From contig DACH01000005.1 of NCBI GenBank assembly GCA_002494625.1, positions 62,001-126,000 of the forward strand: a stretch of DNA of 64,000 nucleotides. Direction: 5' to 3'. The position numbers were made by a program, and so were the translations under genes. Below, piece by piece: positions 18,939-27,212 of the stretch. This DNA is from Archaeoglobus sp. UBA234 (GTDB taxonomy: Archaea; Halobacteriota; Archaeoglobi; Archaeoglobales; Archaeoglobaceae). Position 1 is the stretch's first letter. Every line of letters begins with the position of its first letter. The notes beneath the pieces were generated by a model that did no database searches, had not been told where the DNA came from, and saw only the letters and a program-made list of their open reading frames with translations.

Positions 18939-19334
18939 ATGTATCTCTACCCGAGAGAAATAATTGCGGAAACATATGTAACAAAGCTTGGTGGATTCTC
19001 CGAGGAGATATCTAAAGACGAACTGGCAATCAACACAGAGGCTCTTATGAGGAATACTTCGATAATAATTGGAGAAACAAGGGCGAGAATGAAGTTTCTT
19101 CACCACAAAAACAGACCGTATTTTCTGAGGAATATCTTCAAAATTGTGGGGTTTGAAGGAGAACTTGCAGAGGAACTGAGCCCGAATGGTGAAGCTGTAC
19201 TTTCAGAAGAGCTTAAGGAAAAATATGAAAGGTATCTGGGGGGTGAAGTTCTGATAAATACTGTGGAGAGCTTTAGAATCGATGATGACTTCTCGGAGGT
19301 TTTAAAAGCTTTTTTGAGGAGTAGATGGGATTAA
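18939..19334 (+). CDS. Conserved-looking hypothetical protein
   Basis: I do not recognise this protein. From the ATG at 18939 it has 131 residues; the frame extends upstream to 18888, but those residues are hydrophobic without family character and AAGG precedes the ATG at 18939. It is mixed alpha/beta by composition, charged, with no signal peptide or membrane helix. It is one base away from the Nip7-like gene, so the two are likely co-transcribed and the protein may act in ribosome biogenesis or RNA binding by association only. A TATA-like TTTTAAATAAG lies at about 18877-18887. Confidence 0.6.
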   Translation: MYLYPREIIAETYVTKLGGFSEEISKDELAINTEALMRNTSIIIGETRARMKFLHHKNRPYFLRNIFKIVGFEGELAEELSPNGEAVLSEELKEKYERYLGGEVLINTVESFRIDDDFSEVLKAFLRSRWD

Positions 19335-19335
19335 A

Positions 19336-19884
19336 ATGAGGTTAAGGGAACTTAGCGAAAAAGAGAAAAAAGTTATAAGATCTGCACTCAGGTTTTTTGA
19401 TTCAGAAGAGTTTCTAAGGATGAATTCGCTCGCTGTGTTTGAAAGAGATAAAAGGGAAGTATTCTCCCTTTCTCCAGAACTTCATGGGTTTCTTACTGAA
19501 AAAGTAGGTCTAATCGAAAGCAGAGGCAGAGTCATCTCTGCAGGACTGAAGATAGGAGAAGTGGGAAAAAGATTCAGATTCTCCTTAGAAGGTAGTTTTT
19601 TTCTTTCAGGGAAGAAGAAGAGGGTTTATGTTAATAGACGGGGAGAAATGCTTTTTCTTTATGGAAGGGACATCTTCTCAGGTTCTGTTGTAAAAGCAAC
19701 TTCTGATGTAAGGGAAAATGACACTGTTTTTGTTTCAAATACACTGGGAGATGTGCTGGGGATAGGGAGAAGCAGATATGATGCGGTAAAAATCAGAAGT
19801 GTGGAGAAAGATAAAGTGGTGGTTGAAAATCTGGTTGATAGGGGAGAGTATTTAAGAAAGAAAAAACAGTACAGCTCTTTTTAA
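19336..19884 (+). CDS. Nip7-like PUA-domain protein (ribosome biogenesis)
   Basis: A 182-residue basic protein. The C-terminal half (about 100-180) is a PUA RNA-binding domain; the end VDRGEYLRKKKQ matches the conserved GEYLR tail of archaeal and eukaryotic Nip7. The N-terminal half fits the Nip7 alpha/beta domain. Nip7 acts in 60S/50S rRNA maturation. It follows the hypothetical gene by one base. The alternative is another PUA protein of similar size, but the tail favours Nip7. Confidence 0.65.
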   Translation: MRLRELSEKEKKVIRSALRFFDSEEFLRMNSLAVFERDKREVFSLSPELHGFLTEKVGLIESRGRVISAGLKIGEVGKRFRFSLEGSFFLSGKKKRVYVNRRGEMLFLYGRDIFSGSVVKATSDVRENDTVFVSNTLGDVLGIGRSRYDAVKIRSVEKDKVVVENLVDRGEYLRKKKQYSSF

Positions 19885-19892
19885 AGTCTAAG

Positions 19893-20897
19893 TCAGGTCT
19901 TCTGAAGATTTTTAAGCTCTCTTTCCTGAAGAGCCATCATCTCTCTTACGCTCCTGTTGAAGGCAACCTCACCAATTGATTTTATGTTCTTGCAAACCTC
20001 TTTGAGGGTTTCAAGAGCCATTCTGTAGTTTATGTTTTGCTTCTCAGAAACGAGGTTCATTATCTCCTCCAGCAATCTGTCGGTGTCCTTTATGACTTTC
20101 TCTGACATCAGAAGATCTGATTCGCTGTAGGCCTTCAGCATTTCAGTAAATATTATTTTGATCTCTCTGAGGATGGTGACAAGTGGACTCTCGGTTTTCT
20201 CCTCCAAGTCCCGCACATAGATTGAAAAGTCTCTTAGGGAGTCTGCAATCTCTTCAATAAGTTTTGTAACCATTCTTGCACCGAGTATCATCCTTAAGTC
20301 GTTCCACTTGACAGAAATCGAGAGTTCCTTGATTTTTCTGTGCTGCTCTCTGAGTGCGAGAAGATAGAGTCTATCAAGGTCGACCTCAAAGAATGTTATC
20401 TCATCCAGAGCAAAGGCATCGTCTGAGGTAATTCCCTCGATAATCCCATCTATCATTGACTCAATGATCTGATACATTCTCCTCAGAACACCGTTAAAAT
20501 CAAAATCGGGTGTGTTCATGCATCGTAGAATTATTTTTCCATCTTGGGCGTAGATGATTTCAATTCCGATCATTGACCTTACAATCTCACTTATTTTCGT
20601 GAGTATTCTTGGGGTTATATTTGGATCCTCAATCACTATTTCATCCAGACCCTGAATGTAAACAGCATATATGAATCTCCTGAGAAATTCCTCGTCATAC
20701 TGCTTCAAACCCTTGAGATTTCCTTTTATTATCTTTCCTGACTCGGAAATTTTCTTTGGGACAATTAGGATGCAGTCATCCTCAACATTCAGTACTATCT
20801 CATCTCCTTGATCGAGTTCATTCTTTCTTATCCATGTTTTTGGCAGGCTGACCATGTAGCTGGAGCCGCCTATGAACTGGAGCCTTCTGACATCCAT
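19893..20897 (-). CDS. Phosphate uptake regulator, AbrB-PhoU fusion
   Basis: A 334-residue protein. Residues 1-50 are a SpoVT/AbrB-type swapped-hairpin DNA-binding domain (QFIGGSSYMVSLPKTWIRKN), followed by two PhoU three-helix repeats (about 125-220 and 225-325). Archaeal PhoU fusions of this type regulate phosphate transport or related genes. No pst transporter is next to it here, so its target may be elsewhere. A TATA-like ATTTAAATTC about 25 bases before the ATG suggests a leaderless transcript. Confidence 0.85.
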   Translation of the reverse strand: MDVRRLQFIGGSSYMVSLPKTWIRKNELDQGDEIVLNVEDDCILIVPKKISESGKIIKGNLKGLKQYDEEFLRRFIYAVYIQGLDEIVIEDPNITPRILTKISEIVRSMIGIEIIYAQDGKIILRCMNTPDFDFNGVLRRMYQIIESMIDGIIEGITSDDAFALDEITFFEVDLDRLYLLALREQHRKIKELSISVKWNDLRMILGARMVTKLIEEIADSLRDFSIYVRDLEEKTESPLVTILREIKIIFTEMLKAYSESDLLMSEKVIKDTDRLLEEIMNLVSEKQNINYRMALETLKEVCKNIKSIGEVAFNRSVREMMALQERELKNLQKT

Positions 20898-21105
20898 ATG
20901 TATTTGTATGGATTTATTTGAATTTAAATGTTTTGTTGAACATTCTTCCCGTGTTAATCGTAATTTAATCGATACATTATTCCGGAATATATTTCTTCTA
21001 AAAATTCGAACAAACTAACCTGTAAGTACCGATACAAAGTACCATCTATAACTTCTTGAACCCTATCACAAAGCTTTTAGGTTTTTCTTTTTCTATTTGA
21101 TTTCA

Positions 21106-22404
21106 ATGATTGTTTCAGAAACATGGGTTGAGGGAAGAGAATTACTTTTGAGGAAAATTACTGAGAGCGGGAAGAAGTATAAGTCCCGATTTGGAGACAC
21201 CCTCCGTTCAGAACCTGATTTACTGGTTGTTGAAGAACCCGATTATTTTTTCCAGGTTGAACGGGACTTCTCTGGATGGAGATTTTGTGGGGAGAGTTAT
21301 GCTGGGAGGGTGGATAATCTGCTGGGAAAATGTGCTGCAAAGCTAAAATCAAGTCCATATACTAGAAGGATCTCAATTCCGGTATGGAGACCAAGAGATC
21401 ATTTTTGCAATACACCTCCAGCAATAACTGAAGTTTCTCTTCTCCCTTTGAATGGAAAACTTCACGCTACAGCCTTCATTCGCTCTCTCGACGCTTACAA
21501 CTTTTTCATGTACAATGCTGATTTCATAACTTATATTCTGGAATCTGTTTCCAATCTTGCGGATTTTGAAGTGGGAAGTGCAGCTATGCTCATATCGGTA
21601 CCTCATATCTATTTGAGAGATGTTGATAAAGTGAAGGTTAATGCTGAACTGAAGGAAGTTTACGGCTATCATGAACTTGGTACTCATTTGAAGGAGGACT
21701 ATCTTTCTACTGCGTGGCATTCGGCAATGGAGGTAATATATTACAATGGAAACCGTAAGAGGACAGAATGGGGTGAAATTTTTGAGGGGCAGAAAGATAG
21801 TAAATTCGTCCACAGACTTTTTATCGAGGTGAAGAACCCTTATGAGCACCAGATACATGATAAAGCTCCATTTACGAAGAAATATGGAATTGATTATGCT
21901 CATGATTACATGATTTATGCCAAGTGTATTGATAAGCCGGTTTCAGAGCCGATTCTCAAGGAAGGTGAGACCTACACCTATGCTGAGAGGGCAAGATACT
22001 GCGAGAGTGATGATGTTGTGGTCGATCAGCTATATACAGTTATCTCGAAGTTAAAGGAGGATAGATTCAGAAGAGACTGCTATGTGGGAATCTCACGCAC
22101 ACAGGATATCGAGAGTGATGAGCCTCCGTGTCTGAGAGGATATCACTTCGCTGGAGATTATGGTTTTCTGAAGGGTATTTTTTATATGAGGTCTAATGAC
22201 ATTTATGGAGCAATGCATGCCAATGCTTTTGCCTTTTCAACTCTCACGCAGTATGTTGCTGAATTAACGGGCTTTGAGAAGCATATTTATTATCATTTTG
22301 CCGTTGATGCACATATTTATGGAGAGTTTGTAAAATCTGTTAGGGAGATACTCGAGCCAGAATCTCCTGACTTTTTATCGGAGATGAAAGGATCCAAGGG
22401 ATAA
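21106..22404 (+). CDS. Tandem thymidylate synthase-like protein (two ThyA-type domains)
   Basis: A 432-residue protein containing two copies of the ThyA catalytic half. In copy 1 the phosphate-binding Arg pair is in YTRRISIPVW (R87, R88), then TPPAITE, RSLD (R126), N137 and HIY (H167). In copy 2 the order is RFRRD (R322, R323), EPPCLRG (C342), RSND (R362), N373 and DAHIY (H403). The R-to-H spacing is 41 residues in both copies, equal to E. coli ThyA R166-H207, and R-to-N is 11 in both. The nucleophilic Cys of ThyA is kept only in copy 2; copy 1 has Ala. ThyA is normally a dimer of 220-320-residue chains, so this looks like a fused pseudo-dimer with one active site. Start taken at ATG 21106 rather than TTG 21097. 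The reaction (dUMP methylation or a relative) is inference. Confidence 0.7.
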   Translation: MIVSETWVEGRELLLRKITESGKKYKSRFGDTLRSEPDLLVVEEPDYFFQVERDFSGWRFCGESYAGRVDNLLGKCAAKLKSSPYTRRISIPVWRPRDHFCNTPPAITEVSLLPLNGKLHATAFIRSLDAYNFFMYNADFITYILESVSNLADFEVGSAAMLISVPHIYLRDVDKVKVNAELKEVYGYHELGTHLKEDYLSTAWHSAMEVIYYNGNRKRTEWGEIFEGQKDSKFVHRLFIEVKNPYEHQIHDKAPFTKKYGIDYAHDYMIYAKCIDKPVSEPILKEGETYTYAERARYCESDDVVVDQLYTVISKLKEDRFRRDCYVGISRTQDIESDEPPCLRGYHFAGDYGFLKGIFYMRSNDIYGAMHANAFAFSTLTQYVAELTGFEKHIYYHFAVDAHIYGEFVKSVREILEPESPDFLSEMKGSKG

Positions 22405-22407
22405 CAA

Positions 22408-22481
22408 GTGAACTACCCCACCCTCACGGATGGGGCTTCTCCCGTTCCGTCCTGACTTTGCGTCAGGACTTCATGCGGGAG
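22408..22481 (+). repeat. IS terminus with hairpins (TnpB guide-RNA-scaffold-like region)
   Basis: Two hairpins follow each other. The first is CCCCA (22416-22420), a 10-base loop, and TGGGG (22431-22435). The second is nested: CTCCCG (22439-22444) pairs with CGGGAG (22476-22481), and inside it GTCCTGAC (22449-22456) pairs with GTCAGGAC (22462-22469) over a five-base loop. It lies just 3' of the tnpB stop, where IS200/IS605 elements have their right end and where the TnpB guide RNA scaffold is encoded. A second copy of the first hairpin is at 54409-54436. Confidence 0.75.
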
Positions 22482-22502
22482 TTCGAGGGGTTCACGGCTC
22501 CC

Positions 22503-23009
22503 TCATCCCATGCCTCTCGTTAAGGCATGGGCTATATTGATGGCTGCATTCAAATCTCTATTGTATCTCAAGCCACACTTACGACATCTAAACTCTCTAT
22601 TGGCTTGGGTAACATGCCCGCATCTGTGACACTTCTTTGAGGTGTCCCTTGGTTCGATGTACACGACTGCCATCCTCTCTAAGTTCGCTTTGTATTCGAT
22701 GTATGTTTGGATTTTCCTAAAGCTCCAAGCGTGCAACCTTCGATTGAGCTTAGCAGAACCATTCATGTTCTCCCTAATTCCATCAAGTTTCTCCATGACG
22801 ATTATTGGATTTGGGAATTGCTTAGCGTAAGCAATGATTTCATTGGCTATTATGTGCAATTGTTGGTTTACTATTCTCTCTTCTCTACAACCAATTCGCT
22901 TAACCAAATCCAACCTCTTCTTTCTCTGCAAGTTTCTCCTGATATGTGCGTATTGTTCAAAGTCTTGAGAGCAAGCGAGGTATATAGTGAGGATTGTGTA
23001 AAAATTCAT
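22503..23009 (-). pseudogene. tnpB: TnpB (OrfB) transposon-encoded RNA-guided nuclease, 5'-truncated
   Basis: The recognisable part starts around QDFEQYAHIRRNLQ and covers the last 150-165 residues of a protein normally near 400. Retained are the second catalytic acid (IVMEKLDGI), the zinc finger (CHRCG...CRKCG) and the third acid in YNRDLNAAINIAHAL. The first RuvC Asp and the whole guide-binding N-terminus are gone, so nuclease activity is not expected. The frame continues to 23201 on paper, but that part overlaps the oxidoreductase gene on the other strand and has no TnpB character. Confidence 0.85.
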
Positions 23010-23077
23010 GGGATTGCACTTATGACACTCAATACTATTGAATAGATTTTTAACTACAAAAGAAAAAATCTTGGAGC

Positions 23078-24904
23078 ATGGGTTACACAGGGCTTGGCTT
23101 GGAAGTCGACCTCGGTCAAAAAGATTTCTCTGAATTCTATATAAAAGACAGAGAGTATGAAGAAAGTGCAGGAACAGCTGCGATTGCATATAAAATCGCA
23201 AAAAAGCTTTACAGGAAGAAATTCGACCCGTTGAGTGAGAAAAACTTTATAATTTTTGCTGCAGGGTTGCTTACTGCCACTGGTTTACCAGGAGCCACAA
23301 AAACAATCTGCATAACAAAAAATCCACTGAATAGAACATTTGGGGCTGGAGTGGTGGGTGGAAAACTCGCCTTCGATATGAAACGGGCAGGTTATGACAT
23401 TATAGTAATTAAAGGAGTCTCTGATGAGGCTGTTACGATCAAAGTAGAATCAGGAAAAGTCTCCTTTGAAAATGCTGAAAAGTTATGGGGGAAGGACATC
23501 GTAAAAACAACGAATCTAATCAAAAGTCAGAGTAAGGGATCGGTAATTGCTATAGGGCCTGCTGGAGAGAATCTTGTTCCTATTTCACTTGTTCTGGTTG
23601 ATGCCATACATCACTTAGGTAAGGGAGGTCTTGGAGCTGTTCTTGGTAGTAAAAAGATAAAAGCAATTGTTATTTCAGCTGATGGAGGAAAAAAGCCAAC
23701 TATTTTTGATGAAAAGCGATTTGAAGCTCATGCTGAAGAGTTGAGGAAAAGATTGAAGGCTGATGAACTTGTCAGGATCTACTCTAAAGCTGGCATCATG
23801 TATGCATGGCAGAGATGGGGTGAAGCTGGATATCTGACGAACAGAATGAGGTCTAAAAGGGTGGGAAGTGGGCTTATTACAGAATTTGGGCTTGAAAAGT
23901 ACCTTCAGAGAATCAAGAAGAGTGGTGCAGGATGTTATGGATGTCCATCTCCCTGTAAGGCAAGATTAAAATTGGGAAATCGCACAGTTAATGCTTCTCT
24001 TTACCTTGGAGTGGCATTGATGGGTATACGATGTGGTTTACAGACAGCAGAGGAGGCAGTTGAATGCCATGATGCAGCAAACAGACTGGGAATTGATGAG
24101 CTTACATTTTCAGAGCTTTTTGATGTCCTTATGACCTTCAAGGAGGAGGCAAAGGTTTTTGAGGATGAGATTGGCTTTGAAATCAGGAGAGATTCTGCAT
24201 CGGTAATGAGACTCCTTACCTTAACGGCATACAGAATAGGAATTGGGGAGTATGTTGGGAGAGGGATGGAAGGACTGGCTGAAAAATTTGGGGAGTGGGT
24301 GAAAAAAGAAAGGTACTTCATCCGGAACATGGAATGGATTTTTGATCCAAGGGTATCTTTTGGGAGTGAAGCTTTCGGACAGCTCACAAACCTGAGAGGA
24401 GGGCATGAAGGTCCTGTAACTATCACAGCACTCCCCGGAAAAAGTGAAGAAAGTCTGAAGAGGTATCTGAATAAAATTGGTGGGACTGAGAAAGTTTTTG
24501 AAAATGGTTTCAGGATGGAGCTTTACACTATTGCAGCAGAAAACTGGCTATGGGTTCTGAACGGAATGGGTTTCTGCAGGCGTGAGAGTATAGCAAGGAA
24601 CCTTGATCTCGATCTGGTAAGAGATCTTTTCAACAGCTCTACAGGATTTGAAATAGATTCTGAAGGGATTTTAAAAGGAGCGGAAAAAGCCATTTCCATT
24701 GCAAGAGAGCTTAACTGCAGAGAAGGTTACGACTCTGAGGATGATCTCCCTCCTCAAAAATTCTTTGAACCACTTAGAATGAAAAACAGGGAGCTTGTGA
24801 TTAGAGATTATCTTACAGGCGAACCCATTGGGAGAGATGAGGTTATTGAAATGCTAAGGCGCTACTACAATGCCAGAGGGTGGAAGAAAAATGGGTGTCC
24901 CTGA
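23078..24904 (+). CDS. Aldehyde:ferredoxin oxidoreductase family tungstoenzyme
   Basis: A 608-residue protein of the AOR family, which oxidises aldehydes to acids with a tungstopterin and one [4Fe-4S] cluster, passing electrons to ferredoxin. The cluster motif C-x2-C-x3-C is in CYGCPSPCKARL (about residues 288-295) with the fourth Cys in GMGFCRRE. The N-terminal domain shows the pterin-binding GAGVVGGKLAFDMKRAGYD and LGKGGLGAVLGSKKIKAI segments. The aldehyde substrate is unknown; Archaeoglobales have several paralogues. The ATG lies just beyond the truncated IS element, with AGATTTTTAACTAC upstream as possible promoter. Confidence 0.9.
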   Translation: MGYTGLGLEVDLGQKDFSEFYIKDREYEESAGTAAIAYKIAKKLYRKKFDPLSEKNFIIFAAGLLTATGLPGATKTICITKNPLNRTFGAGVVGGKLAFDMKRAGYDIIVIKGVSDEAVTIKVESGKVSFENAEKLWGKDIVKTTNLIKSQSKGSVIAIGPAGENLVPISLVLVDAIHHLGKGGLGAVLGSKKIKAIVISADGGKKPTIFDEKRFEAHAEELRKRLKADELVRIYSKAGIMYAWQRWGEAGYLTNRMRSKRVGSGLITEFGLEKYLQRIKKSGAGCYGCPSPCKARLKLGNRTVNASLYLGVALMGIRCGLQTAEEAVECHDAANRLGIDELTFSELFDVLMTFKEEAKVFEDEIGFEIRRDSASVMRLLTLTAYRIGIGEYVGRGMEGLAEKFGEWVKKERYFIRNMEWIFDPRVSFGSEAFGQLTNLRGGHEGPVTITALPGKSEESLKRYLNKIGGTEKVFENGFRMELYTIAAENWLWVLNGMGFCRRESIARNLDLDLVRDLFNSSTGFEIDSEGILKGAEKAISIARELNCREGYDSEDDLPPQKFFEPLRMKNRELVIRDYLTGEPIGRDEVIEMLRRYYNARGWKKNGCP

Positions 24905-24907
24905 TCC

Positions 24908-24926
24908 GGCGATAGTTTTTTTATTT
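24908..24926 (+). terminator. T-tract terminator after the AOR-family gene
   Basis: A GTTTTTTTATTTTACT run starts eight bases after the oxidoreductase stop. It is a plausible intrinsic archaeal terminator, which would make the next gene (22 bases further on) independently transcribed or read through. Confidence 0.4.
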
Positions 24927-24946
24927 TACTGAATTAGTTTATTCAA

Positions 24947-25306
24947 ATGAAGATTAAAAGAGAACTCTTAGATATGATTCTTGCAGTATCAAAAGACAAT
25001 CATCCAGATGAAGTTGTTGCGCTGATGGCTGGAAGAAAAGGGATTGCAGAGGAACTTGTTTTTCTCCCCTTTGAAGGTGGCAGAACGAGTGCAATCATAC
25101 ACATGGATATGCTCCCACTTGGCATGAGAATAATTGGGACTTTTCACAGCCATCCTTCTCCGAATCCTTATCCCTCTTCAGCTGATCTTCAGATGTTCTC
25201 CAGATATGGGAGATACCACATAATTGTTGCTTACCCCTATACCATGGATAGCTGGAAATGCTTTGACAGAAATGGAAGGGAGGTTGAAGTGGAGATTGTT
25301 GAGTGA
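24947..25306 (+). CDS. JAMM/MPN+ metallopeptidase
   Basis: A 119-residue single-domain protein with the full JAMM zinc motif: E22 (DEVVALMAG), H67-S-H69, seven residues, S77, two residues, D80 (HSHPSPNPYPSSAD). Archaeal JAMM proteins of this size remove ubiquitin-like SAMP modifiers from proteins or from molybdopterin-synthase-type partners. It lies 42 bases after the tungstopterin oxidoreductase; a link through a MoaD-like SAMP is possible but unproven. The ATG follows an AT-rich stretch (GAATTAGTTTATTCAA). Confidence 0.9.
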   Translation: MKIKRELLDMILAVSKDNHPDEVVALMAGRKGIAEELVFLPFEGGRTSAIIHMDMLPLGMRIIGTFHSHPSPNPYPSSADLQMFSRYGRYHIIVAYPYTMDSWKCFDRNGREVEVEIVE

Positions 25307-25540
25307 GTATGGTGCAGATGTGGATGTGGGATATTCTTGGTAAGGGGGAGGTTTGGGTTAGAAAATTACAAAACCCCGTCAGACTGGGATGTTGCAGTTA
25401 AATTTGACACGCGAACTTCAATACCACGATCTTGACTGAGAAGGACTCAAAATTCACTCAAAACAACGGAAATGATAAACAATGTAAAATAATTCCGATA
25501 TCCCAAAGAATTTTTATGCAGTTGTGTTAGGGTTTATTGG

Positions 25541-25996
25541 ATGGTGAGGGTTATTGCTACAGGTACATTCGAGATAATTCATCCGGGACATCTGAGATTT
25601 CTTCAAGAGGCAAAGAAACTGGGGGATGAGCTTATAGTGATTGTGGCAAGGACGAAGAATGTAAAACATAAACCAAAACCAGTGGTACCGGAAGAACAGA
25701 GAAGGAAGGTTGTGGAGAGCATAAGATATGTTGATAAAGCTGTACTTGGAGATAAAGAGGATATTTTCAAGCCAATTCTTGAACTTAGGCCAGATATAAT
25801 CGCTCTCGGACACGATCAGCACTTTGACGAAAAGTGGCTGGAGGAAGAGCTGAGAAAGAGAAACATCAATGCTAAGGTGATAAGGATAAAAGCCAAGGAA
25901 CCATGCGAATTTTGCAGCTCTGCAAAAATCATAAGTGCTCTTATTGAAAGCAGAATAGGTAGAAAACCTGAAAGGGATAGGAGCGGTAAAAATTAA
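25541..25996 (+). CDS. ribL: FAD synthase RibL (archaeal type)
   Basis: A 151-residue nucleotidyltransferase that adds AMP to FMN to form FAD. The HIGH-type motif is HPGH (residues 14-17, in FEIIHPGHLRFL) and ALGHDQHFDE is the second nucleotide-binding segment. The C-terminal CEFCSSAKI carries the two Cys found in methanogen RibL, where they influence activity. It is the first of three flavin genes in this region (ribL, ribC, ribH), though an aminotransferase gene intervenes. A TATA-like ATTTTTATGC at 25511-25520 is about 25 bases before the ATG. Confidence 0.9.
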   Translation: MVRVIATGTFEIIHPGHLRFLQEAKKLGDELIVIVARTKNVKHKPKPVVPEEQRRKVVESIRYVDKAVLGDKEDIFKPILELRPDIIALGHDQHFDEKWLEEELRKRNINAKVIRIKAKEPCEFCSSAKIISALIESRIGRKPERDRSGKN

Positions 25997-26080
25997 AATT
26001 TTCTCAACTTTAACTGAGCTTTTCTGAAAACTTCTCTTGATTGCAAAAACTTATTAAAACCCCTCCTCATTTGCACCACC

Positions 26081-27202
26081 ATGAAGTTTGATGAACTTCT
26101 GATGATCCCGGGACCCGTTCAGGTTCATAGCAGAATTCTGAATGCTATGGCTAAGCCAGTCATAGGCCACAGAACACCTGAGTTCTCTGAAATTATGAAA
26201 AACTGCACGGAAGGTTTGAAGGAGCTTTTTGGGACTGAAGGAGATGTTTATCTTATATCTGGTTCCGGAACCGCTGGAATGGAGGCTGCAATTGCCAGTT
26301 TCTCAAAACTTGATAGAATTACATGCATTGACAATGGAAAGTTCGGGGATAGACTTGGAAAAATTGCATCCAGATATACTCAGGTTGATGTACTCAGTTT
26401 TGAATGGGGAAAGTCCATCGATCTCGAGGAGGTCGAAAAATCTCTTGAAAATGGAAGTCAAGCGGTTGCATTCGTTCACAATGAAACCTCAACAGGGATT
26501 CTCAATCCTGCAGAAGAAATAGCCAAAATAGCCAGAAAACATTCCGCTCTTGTGATCATGGATGGTATAACCTCTGTGGGTGGAGAGGAGGTAAAGATGG
26601 ATGAATGGGGTGTTGATGTTGCGATAGTTGGCTCTCAGAAGTGTTTGGGCATACCTCCCGGGCTTGCGGCTGTCGCTGTGAATGAAAAAGCCTGGGAGTT
26701 CTACAATGAAAAAGCACCATTCTATCTTGACCTCGCTGCTTACAGAAAAAAGCTGAAGGACTGGCAGACACCCTATACTCCAGCAGTTCCACTCTTTGCA
26801 GCTCTGGATGAGGCAATCAAGATGATAAGGGAGGAGGGACTGGAAAAAAGAATTGAAAGACACAGAAAACTCTCAAAGGCTGTGAGAGAGTGGGCAGTTA
26901 ATGCAGGACTTGAACTTTTCCCGCAGCTAAACGATTACAGCAGCTATTCCAATACTGTCACAGCCATCAAAATACCATCTGGTGTGACGGATAAAGAGCT
27001 TAGAGGGGGGTTGAAGGAAGAATACGGAATAACGATCTCCGGTGGACAGGAGCATTTGAAAGGAAAGATATTCAGAATAGGGACAATGGGCAACATAGGA
27101 AAGAGAGAAGTTATAGCAACTCTTGCTGCCGTAGAGGATATTCTGACGAGAAAGGGTGCAGCAGTTCCGGCATTAAATGCTGCCTTGGAAGTACTCTCAT
27201 GA
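26081..27202 (+). CDS. Class V aminotransferase (alanine-glyoxylate / serine-pyruvate type)
   Basis: A 373-residue PLP enzyme. The PLP lysine is K187 in VGSQKCLGIPPG; MDGITSVGGE holds the Asp that binds the pyridine nitrogen, and HNETSTG is also family-typical. Archaeal members act as alanine-glyoxylate or aspartate aminotransferases and in methanogens may serve serine metabolism; the substrate cannot be fixed. The ribC start is 10 bases after its stop, which ties it to the flavin genes on one transcript. Confidence 0.88.
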   Translation: MKFDELLMIPGPVQVHSRILNAMAKPVIGHRTPEFSEIMKNCTEGLKELFGTEGDVYLISGSGTAGMEAAIASFSKLDRITCIDNGKFGDRLGKIASRYTQVDVLSFEWGKSIDLEEVEKSLENGSQAVAFVHNETSTGILNPAEEIAKIARKHSALVIMDGITSVGGEEVKMDEWGVDVAIVGSQKCLGIPPGLAAVAVNEKAWEFYNEKAPFYLDLAAYRKKLKDWQTPYTPAVPLFAALDEAIKMIREEGLEKRIERHRKLSKAVREWAVNAGLELFPQLNDYSSYSNTVTAIKIPSGVTDKELRGGLKEEYGITISGGQEHLKGKIFRIGTMGNIGKREVIATLAAVEDILTRKGAAVPALNAALEVLS

Positions 27203-27212
27203 TGGTGGAAGA

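Larger units (their letters stand above)
22405..23009 (-). mobile_element. Remnant of an IS200/IS605-type element (3' half of tnpB and terminus)
   Basis: The segment holds the C-terminal part of a TnpB gene on the minus strand and, beyond its stop, a structured terminus beginning with GTGAACTACCCC at 22408. No tnpA and no 5' part of tnpB are present; the element is cut off close to the promoter of the downstream oxidoreductase gene. Its terminus starts four bases after the stop of the thymidylate-synthase-like gene. It cannot move on its own. Confidence 0.8.

Noticed and set aside
23010..23201. Extension of the TnpB frame to an ATG at 23201.
   Set aside because: The added residues lie antisense to the oxidoreductase gene and do not resemble the TnpB N-terminus.
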